DNA of 64,000 bases from Casuarina equisetifolia (taxonomy: Eukaryota > Streptophyta > Magnoliopsida > Fagales > Casuarinaceae), in NCBI GenBank assembly GCA_028551475.1, contig CM052361.1, positions 21,403,491 through 21,467,490 on the forward strand. Direction: 5' to 3'. Within the stretch, counting starts at the first letter, position 1. Each line of letters opens with the position of its first letter. Of this stretch, positions 14,590 through 26,395 are shown piece by piece. The position numbers and the translations under genes are program-made. The notes beneath the pieces were generated by a model. It saw only the letters and a list, made by a program, of their open reading frames with translations, was not told the origin of the DNA and searched no databases.

Positions 14590-17500
14590 TACTATCTGTG
14601 ACAAAGTTTAAATTTGCACCATATGAAAGTGAATCTTACATTCTGCATCTAATTGCTTTTATTAGTCATCTTAAATGACGGAAACAAGACTAAGCTACTT
14701 GCTTTACTTTACCATTTGTGAGAAGACTCAAATTAAATCAATATGAAAATCCTCATTTTCTGCATCGTCAATGACTTCTCTTAGTCATATTAAATAATGG
14801 GAACAATACTAAGACACTTCTTTTGCTTTATTGTTTATGACAAAGCATAGATTAGCACAATATGAAAGTGAATCCTCGTTTTAGGCCTTCTCAATGGCTT
14901 TTCTTAGACATCTTAGATGATAGGAACAACACCAAGACATTGTCTCTACTTTGCCGCCCATGACAAGCCTTGGATTAACGCAAGTGAATCCCAGCTTTTC
15001 GCGTCGGCAATGGCTTTTCTTAGTCATCTTAGATGATGGGAACAACACTAAGACACTTGCTCTACGTTACTTTTTGCCTGTAACAAAGCTCGAATTAAAG
15101 CAATATGAAACTGAATCCCTATTTTCTGTGCCGTTGATGGCTTTTCTTAGTCATCTTAGATAATGGGAACAGCACTAAGGCACTTGTTTTGCTTTGCTAT
15201 CCACTAAGGCATCTTACATAATTATCCAATATGAATGTGAATCCCTTTTTCCACCTCCTCAATAGCTTTTCTTAGGCATCGTAGATGATAGGACTAATAT
15301 TGACGTTTGCTTGGCTTTACTGTTTTAACAAGGTTTGCTTTTCGCGTCATCAGTTGCTTTTACATTTTTCCGATTATGTTAGATAAAGGGAATCGCACTA
15401 AGACACTTGTTATGCTTTTTAGGCTGTAACAAAGCTCAGATTAACGCAACATGAAAGTGTATGATGACTTTCCGCGTCATTTATGGCTTTTCTCGATTTT
15501 TTTTTTTTAAAAAATAATGGCAACAACCTTAAACACTTGCTTTGCCTTCCTATTTGCGACAAGGATTAGATTAACGCAATATAAAAGTGAATCCTATGCT
15601 TTCACCATCGTCAGTGGCTTTTCATAGCTATGTTACATAATAGGAATAATGCCAAGATACCTGCTATGCTTTAATATCTGTGAGAAGGCTCGGATTATAG
15701 GAATGTGAAAGTGAATGCCCACTTTTTGCATCGTGAACGACTTTTCTTATTCATCTTAGATAATGGAAAAAGCACCAATGCACTTGCGCTACTTTGTTGT
15801 CCGTGACAATGCTCGGATTAGCACAATATGAAAGTGAACACCCACTTTCCGCGCCATCAGTGGCTTTTATTAGTCATCTTAGATTACAGGAACAATACTA
15901 AGACACTGGTTCTACTTTACCGTTTGTGACGAGGCTCAAATTAAAGTAATATAAAAGTGAATCCCATTTTCTGTGTCGTTGATGGCTTTCCTTAGTCATC
16001 TTAGATAATGGGAACAATACTAAGACACTTGTTCTGCTTTACTATCTATGACAAAGACAGAATCCCCACTTCTACATCGTTGATGACTTTTCTTATTCAT
16101 CTTGAATGATGGGAAAAGCACTATGACATTTGCTTTACTTTATTTCCGCGATAAGGCTCAGATTAGGGCAATATAATTGAACACCTGCTTTCCACGTCGT
16201 CAATGGCTTTTATTAGTCATCTTAGATAATGGGAACAGCACTGAGACACTTTCTTTGCTTTTTACTATTTGCGACAAAGTTTGGTTTACTGTTTGTGACA
16301 AGGTTTGGTTTAGGGCAATAAGAAGATGAATCCCTGCTTTTCGATCCTGAATAGCTTTTCTTGTTCATCTTAGGTAATAGGAATGGTGTTAAGATAATAA
16401 CTCTGTTTTACTACCTATGAGAAGCCTCAGATTAGCGCAATCTGAAAGTGAATCCTTGCTTTTCACTCGACAATGGCTATTCTTAGTCATCTTCAACGAT
16501 GGGGACAGTACTAAGACACTTGTTCTACTTTATTGCCTGTGATTAGCACAATATGAAAGTGAATCCGCGGTTTCCACGACTTCAACAGCCTTTCTTAAAC
16601 ACCTTAGAGGATACGAATAGTACCAAGACACTTCTTTGCTTCACAGTTTGCGACAGGGTTTGGTTTAGGACAATATGAGAGTGAATCCCCACCTTTCGCG
16701 TCGTCAATGGTTTTCCTTGGCCATCTTAGGTAATAGGAGCAGATGATTTCTCATTAACTGTCTAACGCAATCCTCGGATTAGAATAATCTGAAAGTGAAT
16801 CCCCACTATTTGCATCAACTCTTAGTCATCTTAGATTATGTGAACAATACTCTGACACTGGATCTGCTTTACTATCTCCGATTAGCACAATATAAAAGTG
16901 AATCCCTGCTTTCCACCTCTTCAATAGCTTTTCTTAGACATCGTAGATGATGGGAATGCTACTGTCAAAATGAGAGACTAAACACGAGATTGGGTGAATC
17001 TTGTTGATTGTATTAACAAGCAAACCGAAATACATGATGTCCGGAGAAATTGATCCCGTAATAGTTACAAAAGAAAGCTATCTAGAGTTCTCAAAGATCA
17101 GATTCAAAATTCAAATGGTGGTCACTGTCACGCGTGTTCTCTCTGCTCTGCAACTTTGTGTCCAGTCTAGGGTTGTAGAGGGAGCTGCGAAGCACGCCTC
17201 TGAATGTAGGGGAAGCTTGTGCAGCACGTCTCTGACCCCATTGTCGGGGGTGGTGACCTGGCTGATGATGTGGAGCTCATATTCGTACAGCTACTGAGAC
17301 GCTTTGCTTTGCTGTTTGCGACAAGGTTCGGTTTAGGGTAATATGAAAGTGAATCTCTGGTTTTCAAGTCTTCAATGGCTTTTCTTGGTCATCTTGGTAA
17401 GAAGATGAACAGTATTAAGCTAATTGCTCTACTTTACTATCGATGACAAGCCTCGAATTAACGCAAGTGAATCCCCACTTTTCGGAACGGCAACGGCTTT

Positions 17501-18135
17501 CTTAGTCATCTTAGATGATGGGAACAGCACTAAGACACTAGCTTTACTTATTGTCTGTAAGGAGGCTTGAATTAAAGAATGTGAAAGTGAATCCTCTTTT
17601 CTATGTCGTCGATGGCTTTTCTTAGTTATCTTAGATTGTGGGAACAGCACTAAGACATTTGTTTTGCTTTACTATCTGTGATATGCGAAAGTGAATCCCA
17701 CTTCCCTCCTCCTCGATAGGATAATATTAAAGTGAATCCCCCTTTTCTTGCGTCATCAATTGCTTTTATTCTTTTCCGGATATCTTAGATACGAGGAACC
17801 GAACTAAGACACTAGTTATGCTTTTTTGTCTGTAACAAGTCTTAGATTAACGCACCATGAAAGTGTATCCTCACTTTCCGCGTCATAAATGGCCTTTCTC
17901 GATTATTTTTGACAGTGGGAACAACCTTGGATATTAGCTTTGCCTTGCTGTTTGCGATAAGGCTCAGATTAGAGAAATATAAAAATGAATCCTCCGGTTT
18001 CGCCATCATCAGTGACTTCTCTTAATTATGTTACATAATGGGAACAATACTGCGATACCTGTTATGCTTTACTATCTGTTAGAAGGCTTGTGTTACAGGA
18101 ATGGGAAAGTGAATGCCGAACTTTTGCCTTGTCAA
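14590..18135. repeat. Degenerate ~120-bp tandem array in TNL1 5' flank
   Basis: About 28 diverged units recur every ~110-125 bp. The word GAAAGTGAATCC (or a variant) occurs near 14622, 14866, 14985, 15108, 15582, 15705, 15828, 15950, 16443, 16554, 16675, 16788, 16890, 17345, 17580, 17680, 17858 and 18105. Each unit also carries TGGCTTTTCTTAGTCATCTT, a GGGAACA.CACTAAGACACTT block and a TTGCTTTACT.T.TG.GACAAGGCTC block, in fixed order. The array starts within ~20 bp of the TNL1 start codon region and runs ~3.5 kb upstream. No protein is encoded. A solo LTR interrupts it at 16963-17289. Related units stand upstream of TNL2, TNL3, the TIR relic and the distal TIR fragment. Confidence 0.85.
16963..17289. 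mobile_element. Solo LTR inserted in the tandem array
   Basis: This 327-bp insertion interrupts an array unit. It begins TGTCAAAATG, ends ...TTCGTACA, and is flanked on both sides by GCTAC (16958-16962 and 17290-17294). TG...CA ends, a 5-bp target-site duplication and no internal coding region fit a solo LTR left by LTR-LTR recombination. Family and orientation are not determined. Confidence 0.75.
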
Positions 18136-19971
18136 CTGGAAGTATATAGGCAACTTAAGAAGAGAGTTGAATTAAGTTATAGTATTTTTCTCTTAAATTA
18201 TTTTATTTAACTAATATTCATGTGTATAGAAATGAAATTAAAGTATTTCTTGTATCAAAGAGAATTGGTAGCACTTGTAAATGTAAAGGCATTCAAATGC
18301 TAGTTCGATAAAGATAGTAAATATACAACATCTACAAGTAAGAAATAGAGAATACACATGGTTTTGGTTTCAACGGTGGGTTGACTCATTTTTCTATATC
18401 TATCCTTTTCTTTAAAATTCAATGTAATTAAGAGCAATTATATCACACAAAGCAATGAGAGGTACATTCTCAAACTTTTATATTGGTGTATGTCAACTAA
18501 CGATAGATCTCTTACCATCTAAGGAATCTTACATCACAAGACCACATGTTTTGTGACCCTAGGTCTACATGACCTAATATCTAAGCATCACACACCCAAT
18601 CGCAAATGTATTTTTCTATTTAATAAGAGAAAAAACAAGTCTCACATACAAAGGATTTACAATATGATTTAAGTATAATCCCTAGTTTCCCAAGCTAGAC
18701 AATAAAAATATTTAAAATTGAATTTCTTGTCTAGCTACCTAGTAATACAAAAGGTATACAATTTTCTTTACATATTGCTTGCTTAATTCTTGGATAGCTA
18801 AGAAGAGCATCTCAATAATTTTCTTGCTACACCAATAATTAACTAAGTATGTTTAATATGTAATAGATGTGAAACACATAAACATATAAAATCTCAAATT
18901 AATGTGTGAAAGGATTTGTATAAATTCAACCAACACAAAAATTATGTCAATATTTGTTCCCCTTCTCAATCCGTGAGTGTCAAACAAGATAGAACAAAAT
19001 CGGATCAATATATCATTCACAAGCTGCGCCGTAATATGGTGATTTTAAATAAAGCTTCAACCCATGAGCCTCAACTATGAAAATTAAGATTTGCAATTAA
19101 TAGCTCACTTAACAAGCAACACGGTTTTGTAATGATATTTTCTACTAGTCAAACCGTGACTATCAACCGGCAGATAGAAACTTTCTTATGAGTGATATAG
19201 CACAAAAATAGCAAGTTATTTTGTAGCTCAAAAGCTTATTTGACCTTGTTTGATGCTAACGGTTTAAGATAAACTATACATCATTATCTTAACGAGTTTG
19301 TTGTGGTTGCGTTCTTGATTAAGGTTTATCATTTCCACATACAGTCACAGGTCACTTGAACAGTAAAAGTGCAGAGCAGTTTTTTGATTCAGCAAGAATC
19401 ACAACAAAATACAGCTCAACAAAAGCAAATGGAGAGTTCTTAAGTATTTCAAGGGAGATTTCTGGTCGATTCAAGAGTGTTTCGTTCAGTTTTTCTTGTG
19501 ATAAAGTTCATATTGTTCTGCAAAAAAAGTTCAAACCTAATGTTAGTCTTTTTACCGTTTAAATACAAGCCACATATCTCGTCATTTTTATGTAAAAGGT
19601 GGTGGTTACAATATTCTTTTGGAGAATGAGGGGAAAGCTTGTAGTAAACTCAATCTCACACTTTTCCTACTTGAACTGCATAATTTAATAAACTTCTGTT
19701 GCTTTAGCTGTGAGATTTTTGTAAACCCACATGTCAGGAAGATTTTTTGGTAATTTTTATGACTGTTATAATGTATTTAGTTTCATTCATGAATCTTTAT
19801 TATACTGGAACTTTTTTTTTTTTTAAGTTCTTTTCTGGTACTTTCTCTTTCTATGAATTGAAACGTTCATTCCCCTCAAAATCTTGAAGAGTTGCTACAA
19901 ATCTTTGTTATCATCATCCCCATCATATCCTTGCTTGCCTTGAATACTTCACTCTGTTTTACTCATTTAAT
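18136..19971. other. AT-rich intergenic DNA, no gene seen
   Basis: No supported reading frame and no array units. The end at 19860-19970 is the inverted copy of the dispersed repeat at 8641-8800. Homopolymer T near 19808-19825. Short open frames here have no family signature. Confidence 0.4.
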
Positions 19972-20211
19972 CTAGACTCTCTTCCATGGCTTTGAAGAGC
20001 TTTGTATGGATGAGTTTTCCACTCTCAAGTTTTTCTTCGTGCTTAAAGGTATTAATTCCTTTCTGTTCTAAATCTATGTAAAGATTCTCATTTGACAGTT
20101 TTTGCGGGTATCTTTGCCTCTAAAACCAAGAAAAACATCATATTTCCATCTAGGCAAAGAAGAATAGGAGGAGTTGAAGGAGGAAGAAAAAGCTGTTTCC
20201 ATTGAAGCCAT
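19972..20211 (-). pseudogene. Isolated TIR-domain relic
   Basis: Read on the minus strand from an ATG at 20211, the sequence gives MASMETAFSSS, then PRWKYDVFLGFRGKDTRKN, then (in another frame) remains of a KGINTF and a FKAMEES segment. It matches the first ~75 residues of the TNL TIR exons, with several frame breaks. The rest of the TIR exon and every downstream exon are missing. A partial unit of the ~120-bp repeat follows at 20212-20290, just as at the intact genes. It is a truncated TNL 5' end, too decayed to be a TIR-only gene. Confidence 0.75.
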
Positions 20212-20290
20212 CGGAGGCTTGCTCTGCTTCGGTACCTGTGACGAGGCTCAGATTATTGCAACATTAAATGAATTCTGCCTTGGTAAGAGC
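20212..20290. repeat. Partial ~120-bp TNL 5'-flank repeat unit
   Basis: Contains CTTGCTCTGCTTCGGTACCTGTGACGAGGCTCAGATTATTGCAAC-type spacing, the same order of words as the first unit upstream of TNL1, TNL2 and TNL3. Only about half a unit remains. Confidence 0.55.
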
Positions 20291-20901
20291 TTTCCTCATC
20301 ATTTATATTTCTTATTTCTCTTACGTAGAAGACTGCGATAGGAGACCTACCGGGCTTGGAGTTTAGTGCCACATGCAAGTATTGCAATCACATTGTTGAC
20401 GAATTCGACCATCGTAATCCTTCTCACTTGGCTCGAACTGAGAAATTAAAATTTTCTATTGATATTAGGTAATGGGACAGCAATGGGAGACCCAGTGAAC
20501 CTGGACGGTAATGCGACTTGCTAGAGATTCTTAGTTCATAGGTGACACCCATCATAAGGCATCTGGTCTATCAAATCTCTGTTACAACAAATCCCATCAA
20601 AATTAGCTCAAGGGCAAAGAATGAATATGGATTAGATACAAATATAAACATAATTACGGATTATCTAGACATTTAGAAAAATGGTATATTTTGTTATAGA
20701 TTTGAAGTTTATGCTACATACGGACGCTCCCAACTATGCTTGCTATGTATTGCTTTATGTCTTTGCCGCTCGGATTAGGAGTAGTATATTTATCCCCAAT
20801 TCCATTAATCAAAGACAATCTCACTAATATCGGCCATTCACAAAATAAAATTATACTTGTTGTCATTCAAACAAAATTAAATAATACTTGTAAAACATAA
20901 G
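20291..20901. other. Intergenic DNA, no gene seen
   Basis: AT-rich, no supported frame. A plus-strand stretch at about 20370-20455 reads like a CKYC...SHLAR finger, but it is too short and isolated to call. Confidence 0.35.
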
Positions 20902-21150
20902 TGTCACAAGATGTGAGCAAGGAGAGAGAGAGCATGAGAGAATTCTTTGTATTGCTTACTTAAAACTGAATGTACAACGTAGTGGTCCTCTTATAGGAGA
21001 AGCACGGTCCATGCTAGGAAAGAATATAAACAATAATAATACAAATATTCCTACCATATAAGCAACTTCCCTAATAAGCCTACATTACATGGTAAGTATC
21101 TCAATCTATACAAGGAAGGAATAATGCAATATATGACGGTATCTCCAACA
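20902..21150 (-). mobile_element. Solo LTR with ATAAG target-site duplication
   Basis: On the minus strand it begins TGTTGGAGATACC and ends ...CACATCTTGTGACA (249 bp). A TATAAGAGG promoter-like word and a CT-rich stretch near its end are typical of copia LTRs. ATAAG flanks both sides (20897-20901 and 21151-21155). There is no internal region, so this is a solo LTR. It sits just 3' of the LRR/C-JID relic. Confidence 0.85.
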
Positions 21151-21289
21151 ATAAGCTCAGAAGTAACGAGGATGCCATCTTGCAACTCCAAGACGTAGGA
21201 CATCTTTGGTTCTGTGTTGAATCCACTAGCAAAATAAAGAGACATAATAGATGCACAGGTGGAAAAAATGAACAAAATAAAAACAGAGC

Positions 21290-22465
21290 ATGGCCGGACG
21301 TTCTTGCTCTCCGGAAAAGTCTTGGGCATGTTGCTTGTATAGAAAACGAGCCCCCCATTTTTTACCCGCCGCAACTTGAGTAGTACATACAATCGAAGCT
21401 TCGAGGCAGCTCCATTCACCCAAGATATCTGATATTTCTACGAACCAGAGACGTGGCGAAATCGAAAATCCAACTGAACCACAAGCCGGTTGTTATTCTG
21501 ATTGACGTCGAGAAGCAGGGTTCGCTAAAGAGGACCTCCACCAGGTGCAAAAATGAAAAGCAAAGTGGTCCAGGATTTTCCAAATCAGGAAAAGAGTTCC
21601 CAAACAAGCCAGCCGCTGATGATCGTGGACTTCGAACGCAACATGCAGAGAACGTCCGCACCAGCTGCTTGTATCATACGAATTCCGATTGAGTTTGAGT
21701 TCAACAAAGGAACTGCTATTCTGATTGCTCAATCAGATTCGAATTTCATCTCCCGGTAGAGCGCCACGCATCATTCCTCCCATGACAACCTGCTCAGATC
21801 ATGAATTGCAGTACTTATACATTTAAATTTTATCAAAAAGCATAAACTTGAGAATAAAGTAGGCAACATTACACCAATCTCAAGGTTTTGCAATGACCAA
21901 CGACTGCAGAGTGGCGATGTAGTTAGCATAAGTTTGTATCCGTGAAAGCATTTGCTCTTTATCACAGTTTCACGGATATGAAGGTCCTTAGATATTCCAT
22001 GTTCCTTTATCCTTTAGCATTTTATCAAATATCAAAAAGTAAGAGGAACTCAGTTTGGAGGGATGTCGAAGTATAAATAACACTTGGAAAATTCAACCAG
22101 ACCAGCCTTTGTAGTTTCTTATATTGGGAATGCAAGGCCAATTTAAAACTCCACAAGCAAAAGAAGCTCTTTTAGGCAATCCCATCCAAATAAAATTAAG
22201 CCAAAATTTTCATATTTCAAACAATTTCTCCCACTTCTTGTACTTCAAAGAACCAAAATGAAGTAGAATTTTCCTAGAAGCCAAGTTAATATTACATGGA
22301 ATTCTATTAAGGGATTTACAATGTCAAGTAAATTGTTTGAGTTCTTGAATTGATTTATGAACCTAACATAATCTTATATATCTTTGAAGAATTAGTTTCT
22401 TAATATTTAGGAGCCTAGTAAAATTTGAAGTCTTGACTAAACTTTGAAAGGCTCTCAAGAAATTT
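21290..22465 (-). pseudogene. TNL relic A: LRR plus C-JID remnants
   Basis: On the minus strand, about 21290-21770 carries C-JID remains in several frames (VELKLN, FEVHDHQRLACLG, GARFLYKQHAQDF). About 21790-22460 carries LRR-exon remains (KCFHGYKL, LQNLEIG, LPTLFSSLCFL). The second half of the LRR exon has been lost, so middle-LRR sequence lies close to the C-JID acceptor. The same loss is seen in relic D (54080-55215), so the two share a broken ancestor. TIR and NB-ARC are absent. Confidence 0.75.
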
Positions 22466-24740
22466 TAAAAATGAAAGAGGATAGACAAGGGCAGTGGCCG
22501 AGAAGTTCTAGATACCAAATTGAAACCAAAAATTCATTAGAATTTTTGAATTTCATAGAATTATCTCAGGAATGCAAAACTCTAATTTTAAAAAGGATAA
22601 TTGATTTCAACAACAAAAACTATACAATTGATTCCTAATTTATAGGAATCCCTAGAATACATAGGAAGGGAAAGAAAAACCCTAATACAATTAAGTCTAA
22701 ATCACATATCTACAAATTGAATTGTGTTTGTAATGAATTTTGAGAGAACTTGGGGTTTTTCCTAAATTCGTTCTCAATGTGGTTGGAGGCTTCATTTGCT
22801 TGACGATTTTGAAGTTATGGTAAAGATTGCACATACCTGTGCTCGAAATGGATGTTCTCCCATGATTGGATTCCAGCCAAGTGCATTTGGGAGAGACCAA
22901 AGTTTCGGGGGAAAGACGGCGCACCAGCGTCTCGTGGTGCAGGGTTGACGTGGCTAGGGTTAGACACGTGTTGTCTTCCCGTGGAGGCTGACGTGGCCAA
23001 GTTGACATGGCATGTGATGTGGATTTTAATAAATACCTAAGGCATTACCAAGGAGAGTAGCTATTTTTCCCGCAAAAGCAATGGCTTCCATCACGGCATA
23101 CTAAGTTTGGCAAGACATCCTTGAAGAGAAGCTCTCCTAAATTAAGTGCACTCTCCTTCGTCATCATTTCATTGCCGTGGACACCAAGTTCTTCAGCCAC
23201 GTATGTTAGCCCAATTTTGTTAGACTTATTGATGTGAGCATATATTAATTTAAGATTAGTCTAATAAAGTGAGACAAATAAATTCTTAATAATTAAAATA
23301 TAAATAGGTTGGTGTTGGTGGTGGCTTACCGAATAGGATTGTGACAACTTGGGCATTTTTGATCACTCAATAAAGATTGGGCTAGGTCCTCAACGTATAT
23401 ATTGTATCATATGGATTAGAGTTTGTAGGGTGAGTCATTTTTTCTTTGGTTCTATCAAGTTAGTGTACTTTGAGCGAGAATAGAGAATAAATATTTAGCT
23501 TGAAGATCATTTTACATTTGTAGATCTTGATATGGATTGAAAGAATGATAACCTTTCTTAATTTTGTCTTGCTTAATATTGTTTGTTTGATGTTTTAGAT
23601 TAGACTACACATATCCTGAGTTAGTTTGTCTTGTTGAGACATATGGAATTCCTAACAATGTCTTCCCAGCAACCCAGCCGCATTACTCTTAATCATTTCT
23701 GCCTAAGAATCACCTCCATATGACATGTATGTTGATGACACTCAAATTTCACTGGAGCATTTCTTAGGGACAACATGCTAAAAATTTAGGCTCTGCTCCA
23801 GTTGAAGCGCGTCAATATAAAGAAGCACATTTGTCGTAAACACAGAAAATGTTGTACATACCTTTTTACAAAAATTAGATTTGTCTTCACGAAAATAAAG
23901 AGTTTCTTTATCTAAAGAAGTAACAAATAATTCATTCTGCTTTGAGTTTTAGATGTATACAAGCCCGTCGGCATGAGATTAGATGTATCTGCTCACCAAT
24001 CACCAACTTGTAAACATGTTATAAACTCTTTATTGATAGATTTTCACAACTTCGTGACAGTGTTTCCATTGTTTATACTCTCCCAAATCCTATCTTAATA
24101 GATAGAAAGAGCTTCTGCTAGAAGATCGTCGATCGGAAATTTTACAGTCACCGAAAGTCAGCAAAATATTAATCAGTTCTATGTTGATTCTTTATGGCTT
24201 TTATTTTGGATTCTTTACGGGTTGGAAGTCGAAATTCAGCGTTTGACGGGACAAGGTGCAAATAGACATTTGCTGAACAGTTTTCATGGTGCAGGACGTA
24301 AACTGGGCAGGTTCCTTGCAAAGCAATATAGAGAGCATCTTAGGATCATGGTCATGTGTACGTTTTCTTAATCTCATTGAAACAAAGTGTATATCAGAAA
24401 CATGGACCGTTGCTCGAAAAGAAGAGGGAGAAGGAAAAGGTATAACATAAAAATGGGGCCGCTTCTTCAAAATTATATCTTGTAATCCAAGAACCTTATT
24501 TATTTGGTAGAAAATGATTGTTGCAAAAATGGAATACTGTGAAAACCCACACTTAAAGCCTCCTCGTTCCCATGCCACAAAAGCTACACCATAAAATTAA
24601 GATACATGGGCTGCGTACAAGTCAGTTCGCATTGATCAAGCTCGTCCTGGATCGCGCGCACTCACCAACGTCACGTCGTCCAACACTGACTTTTCATAAA
24701 GGGCCTAAGTGGTCACTTTTCATGGTGAAGGACGTATACT
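22466..24740. other. Intergenic DNA, no gene seen
   Basis: Mostly AT-rich with no recognisable protein. A GC-richer patch at about 22840-23010 contains two TGACGTGGC words (22946-22954, 22989-22997) and the palindrome ACACGTGT (22964-22971), which are G-box/ABRE-like. No gene can be assigned to them. The open frame on the minus strand at about 24201-24578 has no family signature. Confidence 0.35.
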
Positions 24741-25025
24741 TTGCCGGGCTTTGTTTTCACCACTTTTGAATGGGCGCTTGCTTTTCCGGCCACGAGTTCG
24801 GCTTCGCTCTTGCCCTCCGAACCGCATAGTGATCGGAATCTATGTTCTTCACCGCCAGTAAAGGACTGTGATTGTCCTCAATGTGGGGTGGGATTAGTAC
24901 ACCGGCAGCTGTATTCGGCAACATCTATGGGATTAGTCAGTCAATATGTGGGCGAGGGCGAGAATGAGGATGAGTATGAAGAGGATGAAGGAGAGGAAAT
25001 TGCAGAAGAAGAAATTGAGGGTTAG
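24741..25025 (+). CDS. Unrecognised acidic ORF, possible lone first exon
   Basis: I do not recognise this frame (94 codons). It lies in DNA with higher GC than its surroundings. It carries a CPQC pair and ends in a strongly acidic run rich in Glu and Asp (about the last 25 residues). The final codons run into GGTTAGT, a plausible splice donor, and the next several hundred bases are T-rich and intron-like. It could be a detached first exon of a host gene, or chance. No partner exon was found within the following kilobase. Confidence 0.25.
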   Translation: MPGFVFTTFEWALAFPATSSASLLPSEPHSDRNLCSSPPVKDCDCPQCGVGLVHRQLYSATSMGLVSQYVGEGENEDEYEEDEGEEIAEEEIEG

Positions 25026-26395
25026 TCAGTCTGTGCGTCTCTCTTTCTCTCGCTTTCTCTCTTGTCAACATGAAGTTTTGTTTGGATTATTCTGTGGAAA
25101 ATTGTAGAATTCGATACATGAAAGAGGGGAAGTGATTCTAGAGCACTGATTTTAGTGGTATTTTGTGTTGCTTTTTCTTGTTTTAATTGGTGGACAGTGG
25201 TACAACTGAGACTTGAGAGTGCGTATTTCGTGTTGGGCCTCTAATTTTGTTCTTGTCGAAGTTCTATAGTATTGCAACAGTGAACATTTGGATTAGCATT
25301 GGGAAACACAAACATGGGATTGCTACTTCAGCAAATGCCTGATATTGTTATAGAGTTGTATTTATTCTACTTATGCACTTTTCAGTTGTCTTTTAAGGAT
25401 CGCATCATGTCTTATGGCAGCCATATATTGTCATTTTCAATAAAAAAGCTTGGATTGTGCTTCGACTCTGATGTTATTGGTGCCATGCCTTTGAGGAAGG
25501 TCCTTCGGCTTCTTTTCTTTCTGGCATTGTGCTATAGTTACTTTTTATGATCCTTAACCAATATGAATTACTATTAATAGGCTGTTGTAGCTCAATTGCT
25601 ACTATCTTGGCTACTGATTTGTCCAATTTATTTTTTTGTAATAGTTGATGCGATCATATAACTAGGGACTTCCCTTTTGCTGTTTGATGAAAGAAATAAG
25701 AACTTTAGTTGATTTACAATTCATGTTTTGCTTCTGAGGGTTGCATTCCTCTCATCATTTTATAATATAGAAAACCAGGTGGATGAGAACTTATTGGCAA
25801 CTGATCGACGGTGTCGAGAGTTTGACCACCTTATTTCTTAGTAAGCAAGGACATGTACAATTCCCATTGAGCTAATCTTGAAAGGGTGTTCCAGCCTACC
25901 AGAACCACTAACCCTGTGATTTGGCTGCGGTAATGTAATGGTACATATGCAATTTTTGGTAAATTCCTTGGGCATGAATTTTGTACCTACTGGATCTTCC
26001 ACATTGTCATGTTTTCAAAAATGTTGCATGACATTTATATTAAAAAAAAAAAAAACTACTCAAAGCAGCAAAAACATACTAAATTATGCAAATTCAAACA
26101 GAAAAAGAGTTGTTTAAAGTTTTTATTTGGACTGAATCCTGCGAGATTACACTTGGCACAAGCTTGTCATGGCATAAAATTATGTAAAAACAAATTTATA
26201 TCTGTTAATTGCAACATAAACCATTCTTATTGGCAGAATAACTTTAACTGATAGCTGTTACACTAAAAATGAAGAAATAACAAAGAGAGAAACTAATGGA
26301 TATCAACAACTGGTTCCAAAATATTCACTCAGTGTTGCAAAGAGAGTCCTCATTTGAGCATTCATCCTACATGTGGAATAGAAGGCAGAAGAAAG
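25026..26395. other. Intergenic or intron-like DNA
   Basis: T-rich sequence with no supported frame up to about 26040. From about 26041 it is homologous to the TNL1 3' flank (shared TGAATCCTGCGAGATT), so the right end is the 3' flank of TNL relic B. Confidence 0.4.

Noticed and set aside
17001-17297. Open frame of 98 codons on the plus strand
   Set aside because: Lies wholly inside the solo LTR at 16963-17289 and has no recognisable domain.
20370-20455. Possible BED-type zinc finger of a hAT transposase (CKYC...SHLAR)
   Set aside because: Only one short stretch, no transposase core, no terminal inverted repeats or 8-bp duplication nearby.
22697-23008. 103-codon frame on the minus strand
   Set aside because: No domain, no homologue recalled, low-complexity flanks; likely chance in a GC-richer patch.
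23200-23657. Possible LTR ending CCTAACA
   Set aside because: A TG start and a matching 5-bp duplication (ATGTC follows the end) could not be found on the left.
24201-24578. 125-codon frame on the minus strand, first suspected to be a C-JID remnant
   Set aside because: None of the C-JID blocks (SWLG, FEVH, CGAHLLYK) are present in order.
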